A stretch of 64,000 nucleotides of DNA from Luteimonas wenzhouensis (GCF_007859305.1 NZ_VOHE01000002.1:1-64000), one strand, 5' to 3'. Shown: positions 24,761-39,388, counted from the first letter of the stretch. The notes: generated by a model not told the origin, from the sequence alone. Made by a program: numbers and translations.

Positions 24761-25435
24761 TCAGGAGCGCAGCGGGACGATCCGGATCTCGACGCGGCGG
24801 TTGAGCGCGCGGCCCTGTTCGGTGCTGTTGTCGGCCACCGGGTACTGGTAGCCGAAGCCGGCGACCTCGAAACGCTCGCGGCGCAGGCCCTGTCCGATGA
24901 GGTAGGCGGCAACGTTCTGCGCCCGCTCCTCGGAGATGCGCTGGTTCACGGCGGCGCTGCCGATGTTGTCGGTGTGGCCGCTGACCTCGATGATGGTCTG
25001 GTCGTATTCGCGCAGGGTCGCGGCGACGTTGTTGAGCGCCGGGTAGAACTGCGGCTTGAGTTCGGTACGGTTGAAGTCGAAGGTCACGCCGTCGGGCAGG
25101 TGCAGCTTGATGGTGTCGCCCTCGCGGTCAACCGAGATGCCGGTGCCGGCGGTCTGGCGACGCAGTTCGGCCTCCTGCCGGTCCTGGTAGGCGCCGATCG
25201 CGCCGCCGGCCAGGCCGCCCACGCCGGCGCCCACCAGCGCGCGCTGGCGACGCTCGGTGGCGTCGCTGCCGCTGAGCAGGCCGGCCACCGCGCCGATGCC
25301 GGCGCCGATGAGGGCGTTGTTGCGGGTGCGGTTGGGGTCGTCCGGCGCGTTGGTCTGGCCGGTGTAGGTGGCGCAACCACCCAGCACGAGCGAGCTGGCG
25401 AGGACGGAGGCGATGATCGGGTTCCTGTAACGCAT
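24761..25435 (-). CDS. OmpA-family outer membrane lipoprotein (YiaD-like)
   Basis: A 224-residue lipoprotein precursor. The signal peptide ends at the lipobox LVLGGC (lipidated Cys at residue 21). A glycine-zipper segment follows (GAGIGAVAGLLSG and GAGVGGLAGGAIGAY). The C-terminal 110 residues are an OmpA peptidoglycan-binding domain (FDFNRTELKP, VSGHTDNIGS, NQRISEERAQNVAAYL, NRRVEIRI). It anchors the outer membrane to peptidoglycan. The ATG at 25435 has GGAG eight bases upstream. It reads alone, ending near the terminator at 24553. Confidence 0.9.
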   Translation of the reverse strand: MRYRNPIIASVLASSLVLGGCATYTGQTNAPDDPNRTRNNALIGAGIGAVAGLLSGSDATERRQRALVGAGVGGLAGGAIGAYQDRQEAELRRQTAGTGISVDREGDTIKLHLPDGVTFDFNRTELKPQFYPALNNVAATLREYDQTIIEVSGHTDNIGSAAVNQRISEERAQNVAAYLIGQGLRRERFEVAGFGYQYPVADNSTEQGRALNRRVEIRIVPLRS

Positions 25436-25553
25436 GTGCCACTCCTGGGGGCGGGGACGACCCGCCGGTTGGGTTCGCCGCGCATTCCAGCATGGGATCC
25501 GGCAACGGATGGTGACGGCCGGCGCGGGCGCATCGGACGCGGATCGCCGCCGT

Positions 25554-27023
25554 TCAGGTTGGCGCACCTTCCTCCGGCGCGTCCCCTTGATCCTCCTCCC
25601 GCCGCGATGCCGCCAGCGCGCGCCAAGCCGCGAGCGCCGCCTCCCGCCCCTCCTCCAGCCCCACGACCGGGCGCGCGGGATAGTCCGGCGCCAGCCTGCG
25701 CGCGAGTTGCGGCGCGGTCCACGGCGCGTGCCGGGCGGGCATCGGCAGTCGCGCCAGTTCCGGCAGCCAGCGCGCGACGTAACGGCCCTCGGGATCGAAC
25801 TTCACCGCCTGCGTCACCGGGTTGAACACGCGGAAATACGGGGCCGCGTCCGCGCCGGTGCCGGCCACCCACTGCCAGCCGAGCGTGTTGCTGGCCAGGT
25901 CGGCGTCGACCAGGTGCTGCCAGAACCAGCGCGCGCCCTCGCGCCAGTGCTGGCGCAGGTGCTTGCACAGGTAGCTGGCCGCGAGCATGCGCACGCGGTT
26001 GTGCATCCAGCCGCTCTCGCGCAGTTCGCGCATCCCGGCATCCACGATCGGCACGCCGGTGCGGCCCAGGCGCCAGGCCTGCAGCAGGCGGCGCTGCGGC
26101 GGTGCCCACTCGAACCGGTCGAAGCGCGGATTGAAGTCCGCGTCCGGCGTGTGCGGGAAATGGTGCAGGAGGTGGCAGGCGAACTCGCGCCAGCCCAGCT
26201 CGCGCACGAAGGCGTCGATGTCGGCGGACGTGGCGGCGCTGCGCTGCGTCTCGAGCGCGGCCACGATCCGCCACGGCGCGATCTCGCCGAAGTGCAGGTG
26301 CGGCGACAGGCGCGAGGTGCCGACCTGGTCGGGACGGTCGCGTCCCTGGCGGTATCCGTGCAGCGCACCCTCGATGAAGAGCTCCAGCGCCTCATGGGCA
26401 CCGGCCTCGCCCGGCTTCCAGCCGTGGCGCAGCAGCGCGTCCGGGTCGCGCGCGGGCGGCAGCCGGAGCGTCTCGAGCCGGATGCCGTCAGGATCGCCCT
26501 CCAGGTCGGGGATCGAGGCGGGCGCGTCGAGCAGCCGGTGCGCGCGCCAGTGCGCCAGCGCGGCGCGCCAGAATGGCGTGAACACGCGGTACGGCCCGCC
26601 CTGCTTCGTCGCCAGTTCCCAGGGTTCGAACAGCAGTGCGCCGTTGAAGCTTTCCGCGTGCACGCCCTGTTCGCGCAGCGCGCGCTTGATCGCGGCGTCG
26701 CGGCGCTCGATCGCCGGCTCGTAGCGCCGGGTCCAGTACACGGCCTCGATGTCGCAGGCCGCCACCAGCGCCTCGATCACCGCCCGGCTCGGTCCGCGGA
26801 AAATGCGCAGGCGCGAACCGCGCGCACGCAGCGAGGCGTCCAGCGCCGCCAGGGAATAGTGCCGCCAGGCCTCCGCGGCCGGGCCCGGGGCCCAGTCGCC
26901 CTCCTCCTCCGGCTCGTGGATGTAGACGCAGACCGGCACCTGCCCGGCCGCGAGCGCGGCCGCCAGCGCGGGCTGGTCGGCCAGCCGGAGGTCGTTGCGG
27001 AACCAGACGAGGGCGTTGGCCAT
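25554..27023 (-). CDS. phrB: Deoxyribodipyrimidine photo-lyase
   Basis: A 489-residue photolyase/cryptochrome protein that repairs cyclobutane pyrimidine dimers with blue light. The N-terminal Rossmann antenna domain begins ALVWFRNDLRLADQPAL. The FAD domain shows LSPHLHFGEI, WREFACHLLHHFP, GVPIVDAGMRELRESGWMHN and DADLASNTLGWQWVAGTG, all typical of class I CPD photolyases. The ATG at 27023 gives the normal start. It follows alr by 31 bases in the same direction. The distinction from other photolyase subgroups rests on these motifs. Confidence 0.92.
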   Translation of the reverse strand: MANALVWFRNDLRLADQPALAAALAAGQVPVCVYIHEPEEEGDWAPGPAAEAWRHYSLAALDASLRARGSRLRIFRGPSRAVIEALVAACDIEAVYWTRRYEPAIERRDAAIKRALREQGVHAESFNGALLFEPWELATKQGGPYRVFTPFWRAALAHWRAHRLLDAPASIPDLEGDPDGIRLETLRLPPARDPDALLRHGWKPGEAGAHEALELFIEGALHGYRQGRDRPDQVGTSRLSPHLHFGEIAPWRIVAALETQRSAATSADIDAFVRELGWREFACHLLHHFPHTPDADFNPRFDRFEWAPPQRRLLQAWRLGRTGVPIVDAGMRELRESGWMHNRVRMLAASYLCKHLRQHWREGARWFWQHLVDADLASNTLGWQWVAGTGADAAPYFRVFNPVTQAVKFDPEGRYVARWLPELARLPMPARHAPWTAPQLARRLAPDYPARPVVGLEEGREAALAAWRALAASRREEDQGDAPEEGAPT

Positions 27024-27054
27024 GCGCGATCCCGTGTCCGGTGGGCAGGTGGCG

Positions 27055-28194
27055 TCAGCCGGCGGAGGCATCCGCGCCCACGTACTCGCGCGGGATGCGT
27101 TCGTTGAGCTGGACCAGCACTTCGTAGGGAATGGTACCGGCGGCGGCGGCGACCTCCTCGACCCGGATCTCCTGGTCGCCCTGGCGGCCGATCAGCACCA
27201 CCTCGTCCTCGTTGCAGGCGCTCGACGCGCCGATCGCCACCATGAACTGGTCCATGCACACGCGGCCGACGACGCGATGCCGCTCCCCGCTCACCAGCAC
27301 CTGGCCGTGGGAGGACAGCGCCCGGGGCCAGCCGTCGCCGTAGCCGATCGGGACCGTCACCACGCGGGTGTCCGCCGGCGCGGTCCAGGTGGCGCCGTAG
27401 CTCACCGTGCCACCGGCGCGCACCACCTTGAAGTACACCACCTGCGACACCAGCGACAGCGCCGGGCGCACCGGGACCGCGGGTCGCGACGCCGCGTCGG
27501 GCAGGACGCCGTAGAGCAGGATCCCGGGCCGCACCATGTCCAGGTGGGTGCCGGAGAAATGCAGCACCCCGCCCGAGTTGGCCAGGTGCCGCACCGGCAT
27601 CGGCGCCCCCACCCGCTCGAAGTACGCGCACGCCTGGAGGAAACGCTCGAGCTGGCGTGCGGTCATCGGGGAGTCCGGATCGTCGGCGCAGGCCAGGTGC
27701 GAGTAGATGCCGCGGATCTCGCACCAGCGAGAGGCCAGCGCGGCCTCGACGAACGGACCGGCCGAATCGTGGCGCACGCCGATGCGGCCCATGCCGGTGT
27801 CGATCTTGAGATGGATCGCCGCGCGTCGCCCGAGCGCCTCGGCCGCCGCCTCCACCTGGCGCAGCTTGGCGATGGAGGACACGGTGAGTTCGAGGTCGTG
27901 GTGCAGGAACAGCCCGACCTGCGGTCCGAAGATCCCGCCCAGCACGAGGATGGGCAGGGTGATGCCCGCCTCGCGCAGGGCGATGCCCTCCTCCACGAAC
28001 GCCACGCCCAGGCGGGTCGCGCCCTGCGCCTGCAGGTGCCGCGCCACCGGCACCAGTCCGTGCCCGTAGGCATTGGCCTTGACGATCGGCATCACCGGCA
28101 CGCCCGCGTGCGCTTGAATCGCGCGCAGATTGTCGGAGATCGCATCGAGGTCGACGCGGATTCGGGTCGGGCGCTGGGTGAAGGCGGTGGTCAC
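27055..28194 (-). CDS. alr: Alanine racemase
   Basis: PLP enzyme that makes D-alanine for peptidoglycan. The PLP lysine is in IVKANAYGHG near the N-terminus and the second catalytic residue is the Tyr of VSYGATW; GRVCMDQFMV is also conserved. I chose GTG at 28194 because GAGGAA lies seven bases upstream and the product (379 residues) is close to family length; a TTG nine codons earlier is possible. In relatives alr is next to dnaB; here an unrelated plus-strand gene lies between them. Confidence 0.93.
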   Translation of the reverse strand: MTTAFTQRPTRIRVDLDAISDNLRAIQAHAGVPVMPIVKANAYGHGLVPVARHLQAQGATRLGVAFVEEGIALREAGITLPILVLGGIFGPQVGLFLHHDLELTVSSIAKLRQVEAAAEALGRRAAIHLKIDTGMGRIGVRHDSAGPFVEAALASRWCEIRGIYSHLACADDPDSPMTARQLERFLQACAYFERVGAPMPVRHLANSGGVLHFSGTHLDMVRPGILLYGVLPDAASRPAVPVRPALSLVSQVVYFKVVRAGGTVSYGATWTAPADTRVVTVPIGYGDGWPRALSSHGQVLVSGERHRVVGRVCMDQFMVAIGASSACNEDEVVLIGRQGDQEIRVEEVAAAAGTIPYEVLVQLNERIPREYVGADASAG

Positions 28195-28331
28195 GCGGGG
28201 TTCCTCGACCCCGTCCGGCAACGTGCCGGCGCGGGCATTCAGCCGATTCTAGCGGCCCTGCCAAGGGACTGACTGGCCGCGACTGCGGATTCGCGCTAGG
28301 CTGGATCCGGATCTCAGGACGAGACTCGTGA

Positions 28332-29042
28332 ATGAATGGATTCGACGCGCGCGCCCGCGCGGGCGCCCTGCTGCTCTCCGCCCTCCTGCCCCTGATCGCC
28401 GCCGCCGGGTCCGGGCCGCAGCGCCTGGACGGCTACGCCCACTTCATCGACGGTGCCGCCGTCGATGTCGCTCCCGAAACCTGGGATGGCCGCTTCCGCT
28501 TCGCCGACGTGTACTGCACGACGTTCCCCCTGGCCGGCAAGGCCCGGCAGCGGGTGTCGGCGCTGTTCCACGGCAACGCGGTATCGCTGGTGAGGGTGGC
28601 GTACGACGGACCCTACGAGGTCTACGTGGCCACCTCGACCCTCCCGGCTGGCAGGACTCGCGAGGACGAACACCACCAGCAGTTGGCAGGCCTGCAGGCC
28701 GGCGCCAGTGTGGTCCCGGAACTGCTGCAGTACGACGTGGTCGAGCTCGAGCACGGCCCCGTCATCCGCACGCGGATGACCAACGTCACCTACCCCCGGG
28801 AGGGCGAGGATCCGTTCCCGCTGCAGATGCGCTTCTTCGACTCGCCCGGCGCGGTCCGGAGCATTGCCGAATCCCGGCTGGCGATTCGCGCGTACGACCG
28901 GGTGGAGGTGGTGGCGCTGGCCGCAGTGCCGGAAGGCGCCGGCGAACTCGAAGCCGCCCTCACCCGGGGGCTGATGGCCGGGATCGCCGACGCGGTGCTG
29001 GCATCCCTGCTCGAGTGCAGCGCCACGCTTCCACCGCCATGA
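28332..29042 (+). CDS. Exported protein of unknown function
   Basis: A 236-residue protein with a hydrophobic signal sequence (GALLLSALLPLIAAAG) ending near residue 26, so it is probably periplasmic. No domain recognised. It contains one notable segment VYCTTFPLAGKARQRVSALF and has charged and hydrophobic stretches typical of a globular protein. It is the only plus-strand gene between 1 kb and 63.6 kb, sits between alr and dnaB, and its stop is 15 bases from the dnaB stop. No promoter assigned. Confidence 0.7.
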   Translation: MNGFDARARAGALLLSALLPLIAAAGSGPQRLDGYAHFIDGAAVDVAPETWDGRFRFADVYCTTFPLAGKARQRVSALFHGNAVSLVRVAYDGPYEVYVATSTLPAGRTREDEHHQQLAGLQAGASVVPELLQYDVVELEHGPVIRTRMTNVTYPREGEDPFPLQMRFFDSPGAVRSIAESRLAIRAYDRVEVVALAAVPEGAGELEAALTRGLMAGIADAVLASLLECSATLPPP

Positions 29043-29057
29043 CGCCCGCCCGGGGCG

Positions 29058-30458
29058 CTACTCGAAGCTGCCGACCGAGTCGTGGGCGAGGTTGTCGAAG
29101 CGGGTGTACTCGCCGAAGAAGCGCAGCTTCACCGAGCCGGTCGGGCCGTTACGCTGCTTGCCGATGATGACCTCGGCCAAGCCCTTGTCCGGCGAGTTTT
29201 CCTTGTTGTAGTACTCGTCGCGGTAGATGAAGATGATCACGTCCGCGTCCTGCTCGATGGCGCCCGATTCGCGCAGGTCAGCCATCACCGGGCGCTTGTC
29301 GGTGCGGGTCTCGAGCGAGCGGTTGAGCTGCGAGAGCGCGATCACCGGCACGTTCAGCTCCTTGGCCAGGGCCTTGAGCGAGCGCGAGATCTCCGAGATC
29401 TCGGTGGCGCGGTTCTCGCTGTTGCCCGGCACCTGCATCAGCTGCAGGTAGTCGATCACGATCAGGCCCAGGTCGTGCTCGCGCTTGAGCCGGCGCGCCT
29501 TGGCACGCAGCACGTCGGGCGAGAGCGCCGGGGTGTCGTCGATGAAGATGCGTGCGTCCTTGATCAGCCGGATCGCGCTCGTCACCCGGCTCCAGTCCTC
29601 GTCCTCAAGCTGGCCGGTGCGCAGCCGGGTGGCGTTGACCCGTCCGACCGAGGAGATCAGGCGCAAGGCCAGCTGGCTGGCCGACATTTCCATCGAGAAC
29701 ACCGCCACCGCCTTGCGCGTCTTCATCGCCGCGTACTCGGCCATGTTCAGCGCCAGCGTGGTCTTGCCCATCGACGGGCGCGCGGCGAGGATGACCAGGT
29801 CGGTGGGCTGCAGGCCGGCGGTCATCTCGTCGAATTCGGTGTAGCCGGTCGGCAGGCCGGTGATGCCGCCGCCGCTGGCGAAGCGGGTCTGGAGGACATC
29901 GAAGGCCTCCTGCATCGCCTTGTTGACCGGGGTGAAGTCCTGGCGTCCGCGCGCGCCGGCCTCGGCGATGGCGAACACTTCCTGTTCGGCCTTGGCCAGC
30001 AGTTCGCTGCTGTCGCGGCCGTCGGGCTGGAAGCCGTCGTTTACGATGCCGGTGCCGACCTCGATCAGCTGGCGCAGGATCGCCTTGTCGCGCACGATCT
30101 CGGCATAGGCGCGGATGTTGGCCGCCGAGGGCGTGGTGGTGGCCAGCTCCACGAGGTAGGCGCCGCCGGCGACCTGTTCGCCCAGGCCCTGCGATTCGAA
30201 CCACTCGCCCAGGGTCACCGCGTCGAACGGCCGGTTCTTCTCGGCCAGTTCGCGGATGGCGCGGTAGATCAGCTGGTGGTCGCGGCGGTAGAAGTCGCCA
30301 TCGGCCAGCAGGTCGGCAACCTTGTCGAACGCCTCGGGCGCCAGCATCAGGCCGCCGAGCACGGCCTGTTCGGCCTCGACCGACTGCGGCGGGACGCGCA
30401 GCTGTTCAACGCGATTGTCGATGCGGCCTTCCTGGCGGAAACCGGGGCGTGCGGACAT
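29058..30458 (-). CDS. dnaB: Replicative DNA helicase DnaB
   Basis: The ring helicase of the replication fork. The N-terminal domain (PPQSVEAEQAVLGGLML, DFYRRDHQLIYRAI) is followed by the RecA-like domain with LAARPSMGKTTLALN (Walker A) and LIVIDYLQLMQ (Walker B). Length from the ATG at 30458 is 466 residues; an ATG at 30521 would add 21 residues. The former was preferred because MSARPGFR is the usual start in relatives and GGGAG lies upstream. No intein or insertion is present. Confidence 0.94.
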   Translation of the reverse strand: MSARPGFRQEGRIDNRVEQLRVPPQSVEAEQAVLGGLMLAPEAFDKVADLLADGDFYRRDHQLIYRAIRELAEKNRPFDAVTLGEWFESQGLGEQVAGGAYLVELATTTPSAANIRAYAEIVRDKAILRQLIEVGTGIVNDGFQPDGRDSSELLAKAEQEVFAIAEAGARGRQDFTPVNKAMQEAFDVLQTRFASGGGITGLPTGYTEFDEMTAGLQPTDLVILAARPSMGKTTLALNMAEYAAMKTRKAVAVFSMEMSASQLALRLISSVGRVNATRLRTGQLEDEDWSRVTSAIRLIKDARIFIDDTPALSPDVLRAKARRLKREHDLGLIVIDYLQLMQVPGNSENRATEISEISRSLKALAKELNVPVIALSQLNRSLETRTDKRPVMADLRESGAIEQDADVIIFIYRDEYYNKENSPDKGLAEVIIGKQRNGPTGSVKLRFFGEYTRFDNLAHDSVGSFE

Positions 30459-30830
30459 CAGCGGGGTGACTCCCAGGGACGGGCCGTCGGCGCGGCCGTA
30501 TCGTTGTTGTGTGGCAGTCATCGTAGCGGCGGCGGCTGTGGAGGCGCGACGGAACAAGCTGTGGATAACACCGCCAGTTGTAGGCGCCCGTCGTCTCAGG
30601 CGATGAGATCGCAGCGCTGCACTGGTGTCTCCATCCGGGATGATGCGGATGCTATCCCGCTTCGAAAGCCGGTCCCGATCCGGGGCCATTCGGTCCACCG
30701 ACGCCGCCACCCGTCCACCAGAGCGGGAGACGGCACGCTGCCTGGCCGCCGCGTGGCCGTGGCCCGCTCCGGAGGCGCGAACAGGACAACACGACGGAGC
30801 CGCGAAGGATCACGGTGCCCTGGCCTGCGC

Positions 30831-30854
30831 GGTCGCGGCTGAAGCCGCTCCTAC
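30831..30854. repeat. Xanthomonadaceae-type intergenic repeat, copy 1
   Basis: GGTCGCGGCTGAAGCCGCTC and the next four bases (CTAC) form one copy of the widespread family repeat; GCGGCT-GA-AGCCGC inside it forms a hairpin. A second identical copy lies about 113 bases away. Confidence 0.7.
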
Positions 30855-30942
30855 AGGGCCCGACCAGGAACATCGGCTCGCCTCGCGACGGCTGCGCAGT
30901 CGGGAGGTTCGAGGGAACGCGCGCGATGGCGTGCGACGTCAT

Positions 30943-30967
30943 CGGTCGCGGCTGAAGCCGCTCCTAC
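30943..30967. repeat. Xanthomonadaceae-type intergenic repeat, copy 2
   Basis: Second copy of the same 24-base sequence in the same orientation, ending with CTCCTAC just before the pnp terminator. Such palindromic repeats are common between genes in this family; their function is not settled. Confidence 0.7.
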
Positions 30968-30995
30968 GGGGGGGAACAGTCGGAACCGGGGCAAC

Positions 30996-31019
30996 AAAAA
31001 AGCGGGCCGGGGCCCGCTC
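30996..31019 (-). terminator. Rho-independent terminator of pnp
   Basis: Read on the minus strand, AGAGCGGGCC-CC-GGCCCGCT forms a stem followed by TTTTTT. It lies about 30 bases after the pnp stop and would end the rimP-to-pnp operon. Confidence 0.85.
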
Positions 31020-31049
31020 TTCTGTTGCACTGCCAAGGGTCCGGACGGC

Positions 31050-33158
<2,109 letters not shown>

Positions 33159-33244
33159 TTGGGTTTCCTTGATGACTCTTTCGATGGACCGGCCAGGACC
33201 CCTGTCCCGGTCGGGCGGCCGCGCCCGGCGTGGCCAAGAAAGAG

Positions 33245-33268
33245 CCGCGGCGCATCACTGCGCCGCGG
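33245..33268 (-). terminator. Hairpin between rpsO and pnp
   Basis: Perfect ten-base stem CCGCGGCGCA-N4-TGCGCCGCGG, followed on the minus strand by CTCTTTCTT. It matches the position of the rpsO partial terminator / RNase III processing site known in the rpsO-pnp pair of E. coli. Confidence 0.7.
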
Positions 33269-33280
33269 CGGAGTTCGGCT

Positions 33281-33541
33281 TTATCGGCGCAGGCCGAGTT
33301 TCTCGATCAGGGCCCTGTAGCGCGCCGGGTCCTTGCGATGCAGGTAGTCGAGCAGGCTGCGGCGGCGGTTGACCATCTGCAGCAGGCCGCGCCGGCTGTG
33401 GTGGTCCTTCTTGTGGGTCTTGAAGTGCTCGGTCAGGTGCACGATGCGGGCGGTGAGGAGAGCGACCTGGACTTCCGGCGAGCCGGTGTCGTTGGGACCG
33501 CGCGCGTGTTCCTGGATGATCTTGCTGTTGTCGATGGACAT
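33281..33541 (-). CDS. rpsO: 30S ribosomal protein S15
   Basis: An 86-residue S15 protein, one of the early binders of 16S rRNA. Family signatures: [38 protein letters not shown] and RRRSLLDYL. The ATG at 33541 gives the standard start MSIDNSKI. It stands between truB and pnp in the conserved operon. Confidence 0.97.
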   Translation of the reverse strand: MSIDNSKIIQEHARGPNDTGSPEVQVALLTARIVHLTEHFKTHKKDHHSRRGLLQMVNRRRSLLDYLHRKDPARYRALIEKLGLRR

Positions 33542-33716
33542 GGTTGCCTCGTAGTCGCGAAACCCGCAGACCCGGCGCGGCGTCCTGGACGCTGCGACGC
33601 ACCGCGTGGTTCGTCGTGGATGACCGGGGCGCCACCGTGCGGCGACGGCCTGGCCGGTTCGAAAAGTGCTGGAAAAAGCCGGGGAAGTGTAGCCGCTCCG
33701 GGACGTCCGGACAAGG

Positions 33717-34682
33717 TCAGGCCGGCGAGCGGGCACTCGCCGCGGCCCAGCTGAACAGGCGCTGCGCCCGCAGCGTTCCGTCCTCCACCCGCCCCAGGCC
33801 CAGGGCGCGGCCGTCGGGGCCGTACACCGCCACGCTGCCGGACGGGTGGAACGGGCCGTCCACCGACTGCCCGCGGCCGAGCCGCCGGGCCTGGGCGGCG
33901 TCGAGCTCGACCGGCGGCCACGACGCCATGCCGCGCTCTATCGGCAGCAGGCAGGCCAGCAGGCTGCGCTCGCCCCGCGTCGCCAGCGCCTCGAGCTCCT
34001 CCAGGGTCCACATCCGCGGCTCCCTGAACGGGTCCACCCACAGCCGCCGCAGCTCGGCCACGTGGGCCCCGCAGCCCAGCGCCTCCCCCAGGTCCCGGAC
34101 CAGGGCCCGGACGTAGGTCCCGGAGCCGCACTCCACGTGCAGGCGCAGCTGCGGCGGCACCCCGTGGAGGTCGTCGAGCAGATCGCCGGCCGACTGCAGG
34201 GTGAACTCGTGCACGTCCACCTCCCGCTCCTCCACCTCCACCAGCTCCCCGCGACGGGCCTTGGCATAGAGCGGCTCGCCGCCGCGCTTGAGCGCCGAAT
34301 AGATCGGCGGCCGCTGGCGGATGCGGCCGGTCAGGCCGCGCAGGGCGGCATCGATGTCGGGGATCCGCAGCGGCGGCACCGGCCGCTCGCGCAGCGGTTG
34401 GCCCTCGGCGTCGTCGGTATCGGTCACCACGCCCAGGCGGGCCACCGTGTCGTAGGCCTTGCGCGCGCCGAGCAGGCCGCCGGCGATCTTGGTGGCCTCG
34501 CCGAAGCACACCGGCAGCAGGCCGGTGGCGAGCGGGTCCAGGCTGCCGGTATGGCCGGCCTTCTCGGCCCGGAACAGGTGGCGCACCCGCTGCAGGGCCT
34601 GGTTCGAACTCAGCCCGCGCGGCTTGTCGAGCAGCAGGAGGCCGTCGAGCTTCCTGAATTTCGTCCGGGGTCGTGGGGACAT
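33717..34682 (-). CDS. truB: tRNA pseudouridine(55) synthase TruB
   Basis: Makes pseudouridine at position 55 in the T-loop of tRNAs. The 321-residue protein has the catalytic aspartate in [15 protein letters not shown], plus [24 protein letters not shown] and [15 protein letters not shown]. It lies between rbfA and rpsO in the translation operon, 64 bases after rbfA. Confidence 0.96.
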   Translation of the reverse strand: MSPRPRTKFRKLDGLLLLDKPRGLSSNQALQRVRHLFRAEKAGHTGSLDPLATGLLPVCFGEATKIAGGLLGARKAYDTVARLGVVTDTDDAEGQPLRERPVPPLRIPDIDAALRGLTGRIRQRPPIYSALKRGGEPLYAKARRGELVEVEEREVDVHEFTLQSAGDLLDDLHGVPPQLRLHVECGSGTYVRALVRDLGEALGCGAHVAELRRLWVDPFREPRMWTLEELEALATRGERSLLACLLPIERGMASWPPVELDAAQARRLGRGQSVDGPFHPSGSVAVYGPDGRALGLGRVEDGTLRAQRLFSWAAASARSPA

Positions 34683-34746
34683 CGGGTCAGTGTACGTGGC
34701 CGCTGCCGGGCCGGGCCGGGCAGCACGCGGCGCGCGCGGCGCGGGC

Positions 34747-35103
34747 TCAGTCGGCCGGCCCGGGCCCCAGGTCGCGCAGCAGGGCGTCGATGCGTTCGCC
34801 GCGGTCGACCGAGTCGTCGTAATGGAAGTGCAGCTCCGGCACGTGCCGGAGCTTGACCAGGCGCGCGAGCCGGAAACGGATCTCCGGCGCGGCCGCCTTC
34901 AGCCCCTCGAGCGCCTCGCTCGCGCGCTCGGACTGCAGCGCGGTCACGAAGACCCTGGCGTGGGCCAGGTCGCGGGTGACCTCGACGTCGGAGACCGAGA
35001 CCGAGGGCAACCCGTGCTCGGCCACCGCCTCGCGCACCAGGGTCCCGAGCTCCCTGCGGAGCTGGGCCGCGACCCGGTCGGTGCGATGGAATGACCTGTT
35101 CAT
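34747..35103 (-). CDS. rbfA: Ribosome-binding factor A
   Basis: A 118-residue KH-like protein needed for late 30S maturation and cold adaptation. Recognised by [14 protein letters not shown] near the start, [20 protein letters not shown] and the C-terminal [19 protein letters not shown]. The ATG at 35103 is the normal start; it follows infB by 89 bases. Confidence 0.95.
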   Translation of the reverse strand: MNRSFHRTDRVAAQLRRELGTLVREAVAEHGLPSVSVSDVEVTRDLAHARVFVTALQSERASEALEGLKAAAPEIRFRLARLVKLRHVPELHFHYDDSVDRGERIDALLRDLGPGPAD

Positions 35104-35192
35104 CTGGTTCGGCTCCCGGTTGGGCGCGGGGACCGGCCGGCGGGCCGGGTCCCACCGGGACCCACGGCCACGCCCTCCGGTGCCGCCGGCGC

Positions 35193-37781
<2,589 letters not shown>

Positions 37782-37876
37782 TCGGTTCCTATGCTCTGTT
37801 TGGCGCCCCCTCGCCGTGAGCAAGGGAAACGCGGATTCTAAGCCCTGAGCGAAGCAGGGCGGCGTTCATCGGGTGG

Positions 37877-39388
37877 TCATTCGCCGCGCTCCAGGCGTGC
37901 GATCTCCTCGGCGCGCGCGGCCAGGATCAGTGCCGCGGCGCGTTCGGCGTCCAGCCCGTCGATGCCGAATTCGGCCACTTCGTCCGCGCCCAGGTCGGAC
38001 AGTTCCTCGCTGGTGCGCACCCCGTGCGCGGCCAACGCGTAGGCGGTCTCGTCGTCCATGCCCTCCAGCGCCAGCAGGTCCTCGGCGGGCGCGTTTTCGT
38101 CCAGCTCCTCCTCCACCGCGAGCGCGTCGTTGAGCAGCGCGTCGCGGGCGCGGGCGCGCAGCTCCTCGACGATGTCCTCGTCGAAGCCCTCCACCGCCAG
38201 CAGTTCGCCCACCGGCACGTAGGCGATCTCCTCGACCGTGTGGAACCCTTCGGCCACCAGGATGCCGGCGATCTCCTCGTCGACCTCCAGCTTCTCCTGG
38301 AACAGGGCGCGCGCGGCGGCCTGCTCGGCCTCCGACTTGGCGGTGACCTGCTCCTGGGTCATGACGTTGAGCTGCCAGCCGGTCAGGCGGCTGGCCAGGC
38401 GCACGTTCTGGCCGCCCTTGCCGATCGCCTGGGCCAGCTTGTCCTCGGCCACAGCCAGGTCCATCGAGTGCTTGTCCTCGTCGACCACGATCGACTGCAC
38501 CTCGGCCGGCGCCATCGCGTTGATCACGAACTGGGCCGGGTTGTCCGACCACAGCACGATGTCCACGCGCTCGCCGTTGAGTTCGTTGCTCACCGCCTGC
38601 ACGCGCGAGCCGCGCATGCCGATGCACGCGCCGATCGGATCGGTGCGGTTGTCGTAGGCGATCACCGCGATCTTGGCGCGGTCGCCGGGGTCGCGGGCGC
38701 AGGCCTTGATCTCGACCAGGCCCTGGCCGACCTCGGGCACCTCGAGCTTGAACAGCTCCATCATGAACTCGGGGGCGGCGCGGCTGATGAACAGCTGCGG
38801 GCCGCGCGGCTCGCTGCGCACGTCGTAGAGGTAGCCGCGGATGCGGTCGCCGGCGCGCACGATGTCGCGCGGGATCGCCTTGTCCTTGGGGATGAAGCCT
38901 TCGGCGTTGCCGCCGAGGTCAACGTAGACGTTGCCGCGCTCCACGCGCTTGACCACGCCGGTCACCAGCTCGCCGACGCGGTCCTTCCAGGCGTCCACGA
39001 CCTGCTGGCGCTCGGCCTCGCGCACGCGCTGCACGATCACCTGCTTGGCGGCCTGGGCGGCGATGCGGCCGAAGTCGACGTTCTCGATCTGCTCCTCGAT
39101 GTAGTCGCCGACTTCCACGCCCTCGACTTCCTCGATGGCGTCCATCAGGCGGATCTGGCGGTCGGGCGACTCCATGACCGCGTCGTCGGCCACCACTTCC
39201 CAGCGGCGGAAGGTCTCGTAGCTGCCGTCCTTGGGGTCGATCGCGACGCGCGTGAGCACGTCCTGGTCGGGATAGCGCTTCTTGGCGGCGGTGGCCAGCG
39301 CGGCCTCGATCGCCTCCAGGATCACCGATTCGGGTACGCCCTTCTCGTTGGCGACCGCGTCGACCACCAGCAACAACTCTTTGCTCAT
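37877..39388 (-). CDS. nusA: Transcription termination/antitermination factor NusA
   Basis: A 503-residue RNA polymerase-binding factor that controls pausing and termination. N-terminal domain (ELLLVVDAVANEKGV), S1 domain (GELVTGVVKRVERGNVYVDL), two KH domains (DPIGACIGMRGSRVQAV, AQAIGKGGQNVRLA) and two acidic C-terminal repeats (LVAEGFHTVEEIAYV, LAAHGVRTSEELSDLG), the proteobacterial pattern. It follows rimP by 108 bases. Confidence 0.97.
   Translation of the reverse strand: MSKELLLVVDAVANEKGVPESVILEAIEAALATAAKKRYPDQDVLTRVAIDPKDGSYETFRRWEVVADDAVMESPDRQIRLMDAIEEVEGVEVGDYIEEQIENVDFGRIAAQAAKQVIVQRVREAERQQVVDAWKDRVGELVTGVVKRVERGNVYVDLGGNAEGFIPKDKAIPRDIVRAGDRIRGYLYDVRSEPRGPQLFISRAAPEFMMELFKLEVPEVGQGLVEIKACARDPGDRAKIAVIAYDNRTDPIGACIGMRGSRVQAVSNELNGERVDIVLWSDNPAQFVINAMAPAEVQSIVVDEDKHSMDLAVAEDKLAQAIGKGGQNVRLASRLTGWQLNVMTQEQVTAKSEAEQAAARALFQEKLEVDEEIAGILVAEGFHTVEEIAYVPVGELLAVEGFDEDIVEELRARARDALLNDALAVEEELDENAPAEDLLALEGMDDETAYALAAHGVRTSEELSDLGADEVAEFGIDGLDAERAAALILAARAEEIARLERGE

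Larger units (their letters stand above)
30459..31049. other. Intergenic region between pnp and dnaB with family repeats and a terminator
   Basis: No credible gene. The segment holds two copies of a 24-base family repeat and the pnp terminator. The dnaB promoter is presumably on the side next to dnaB; I could not identify it. Confidence 0.6.
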
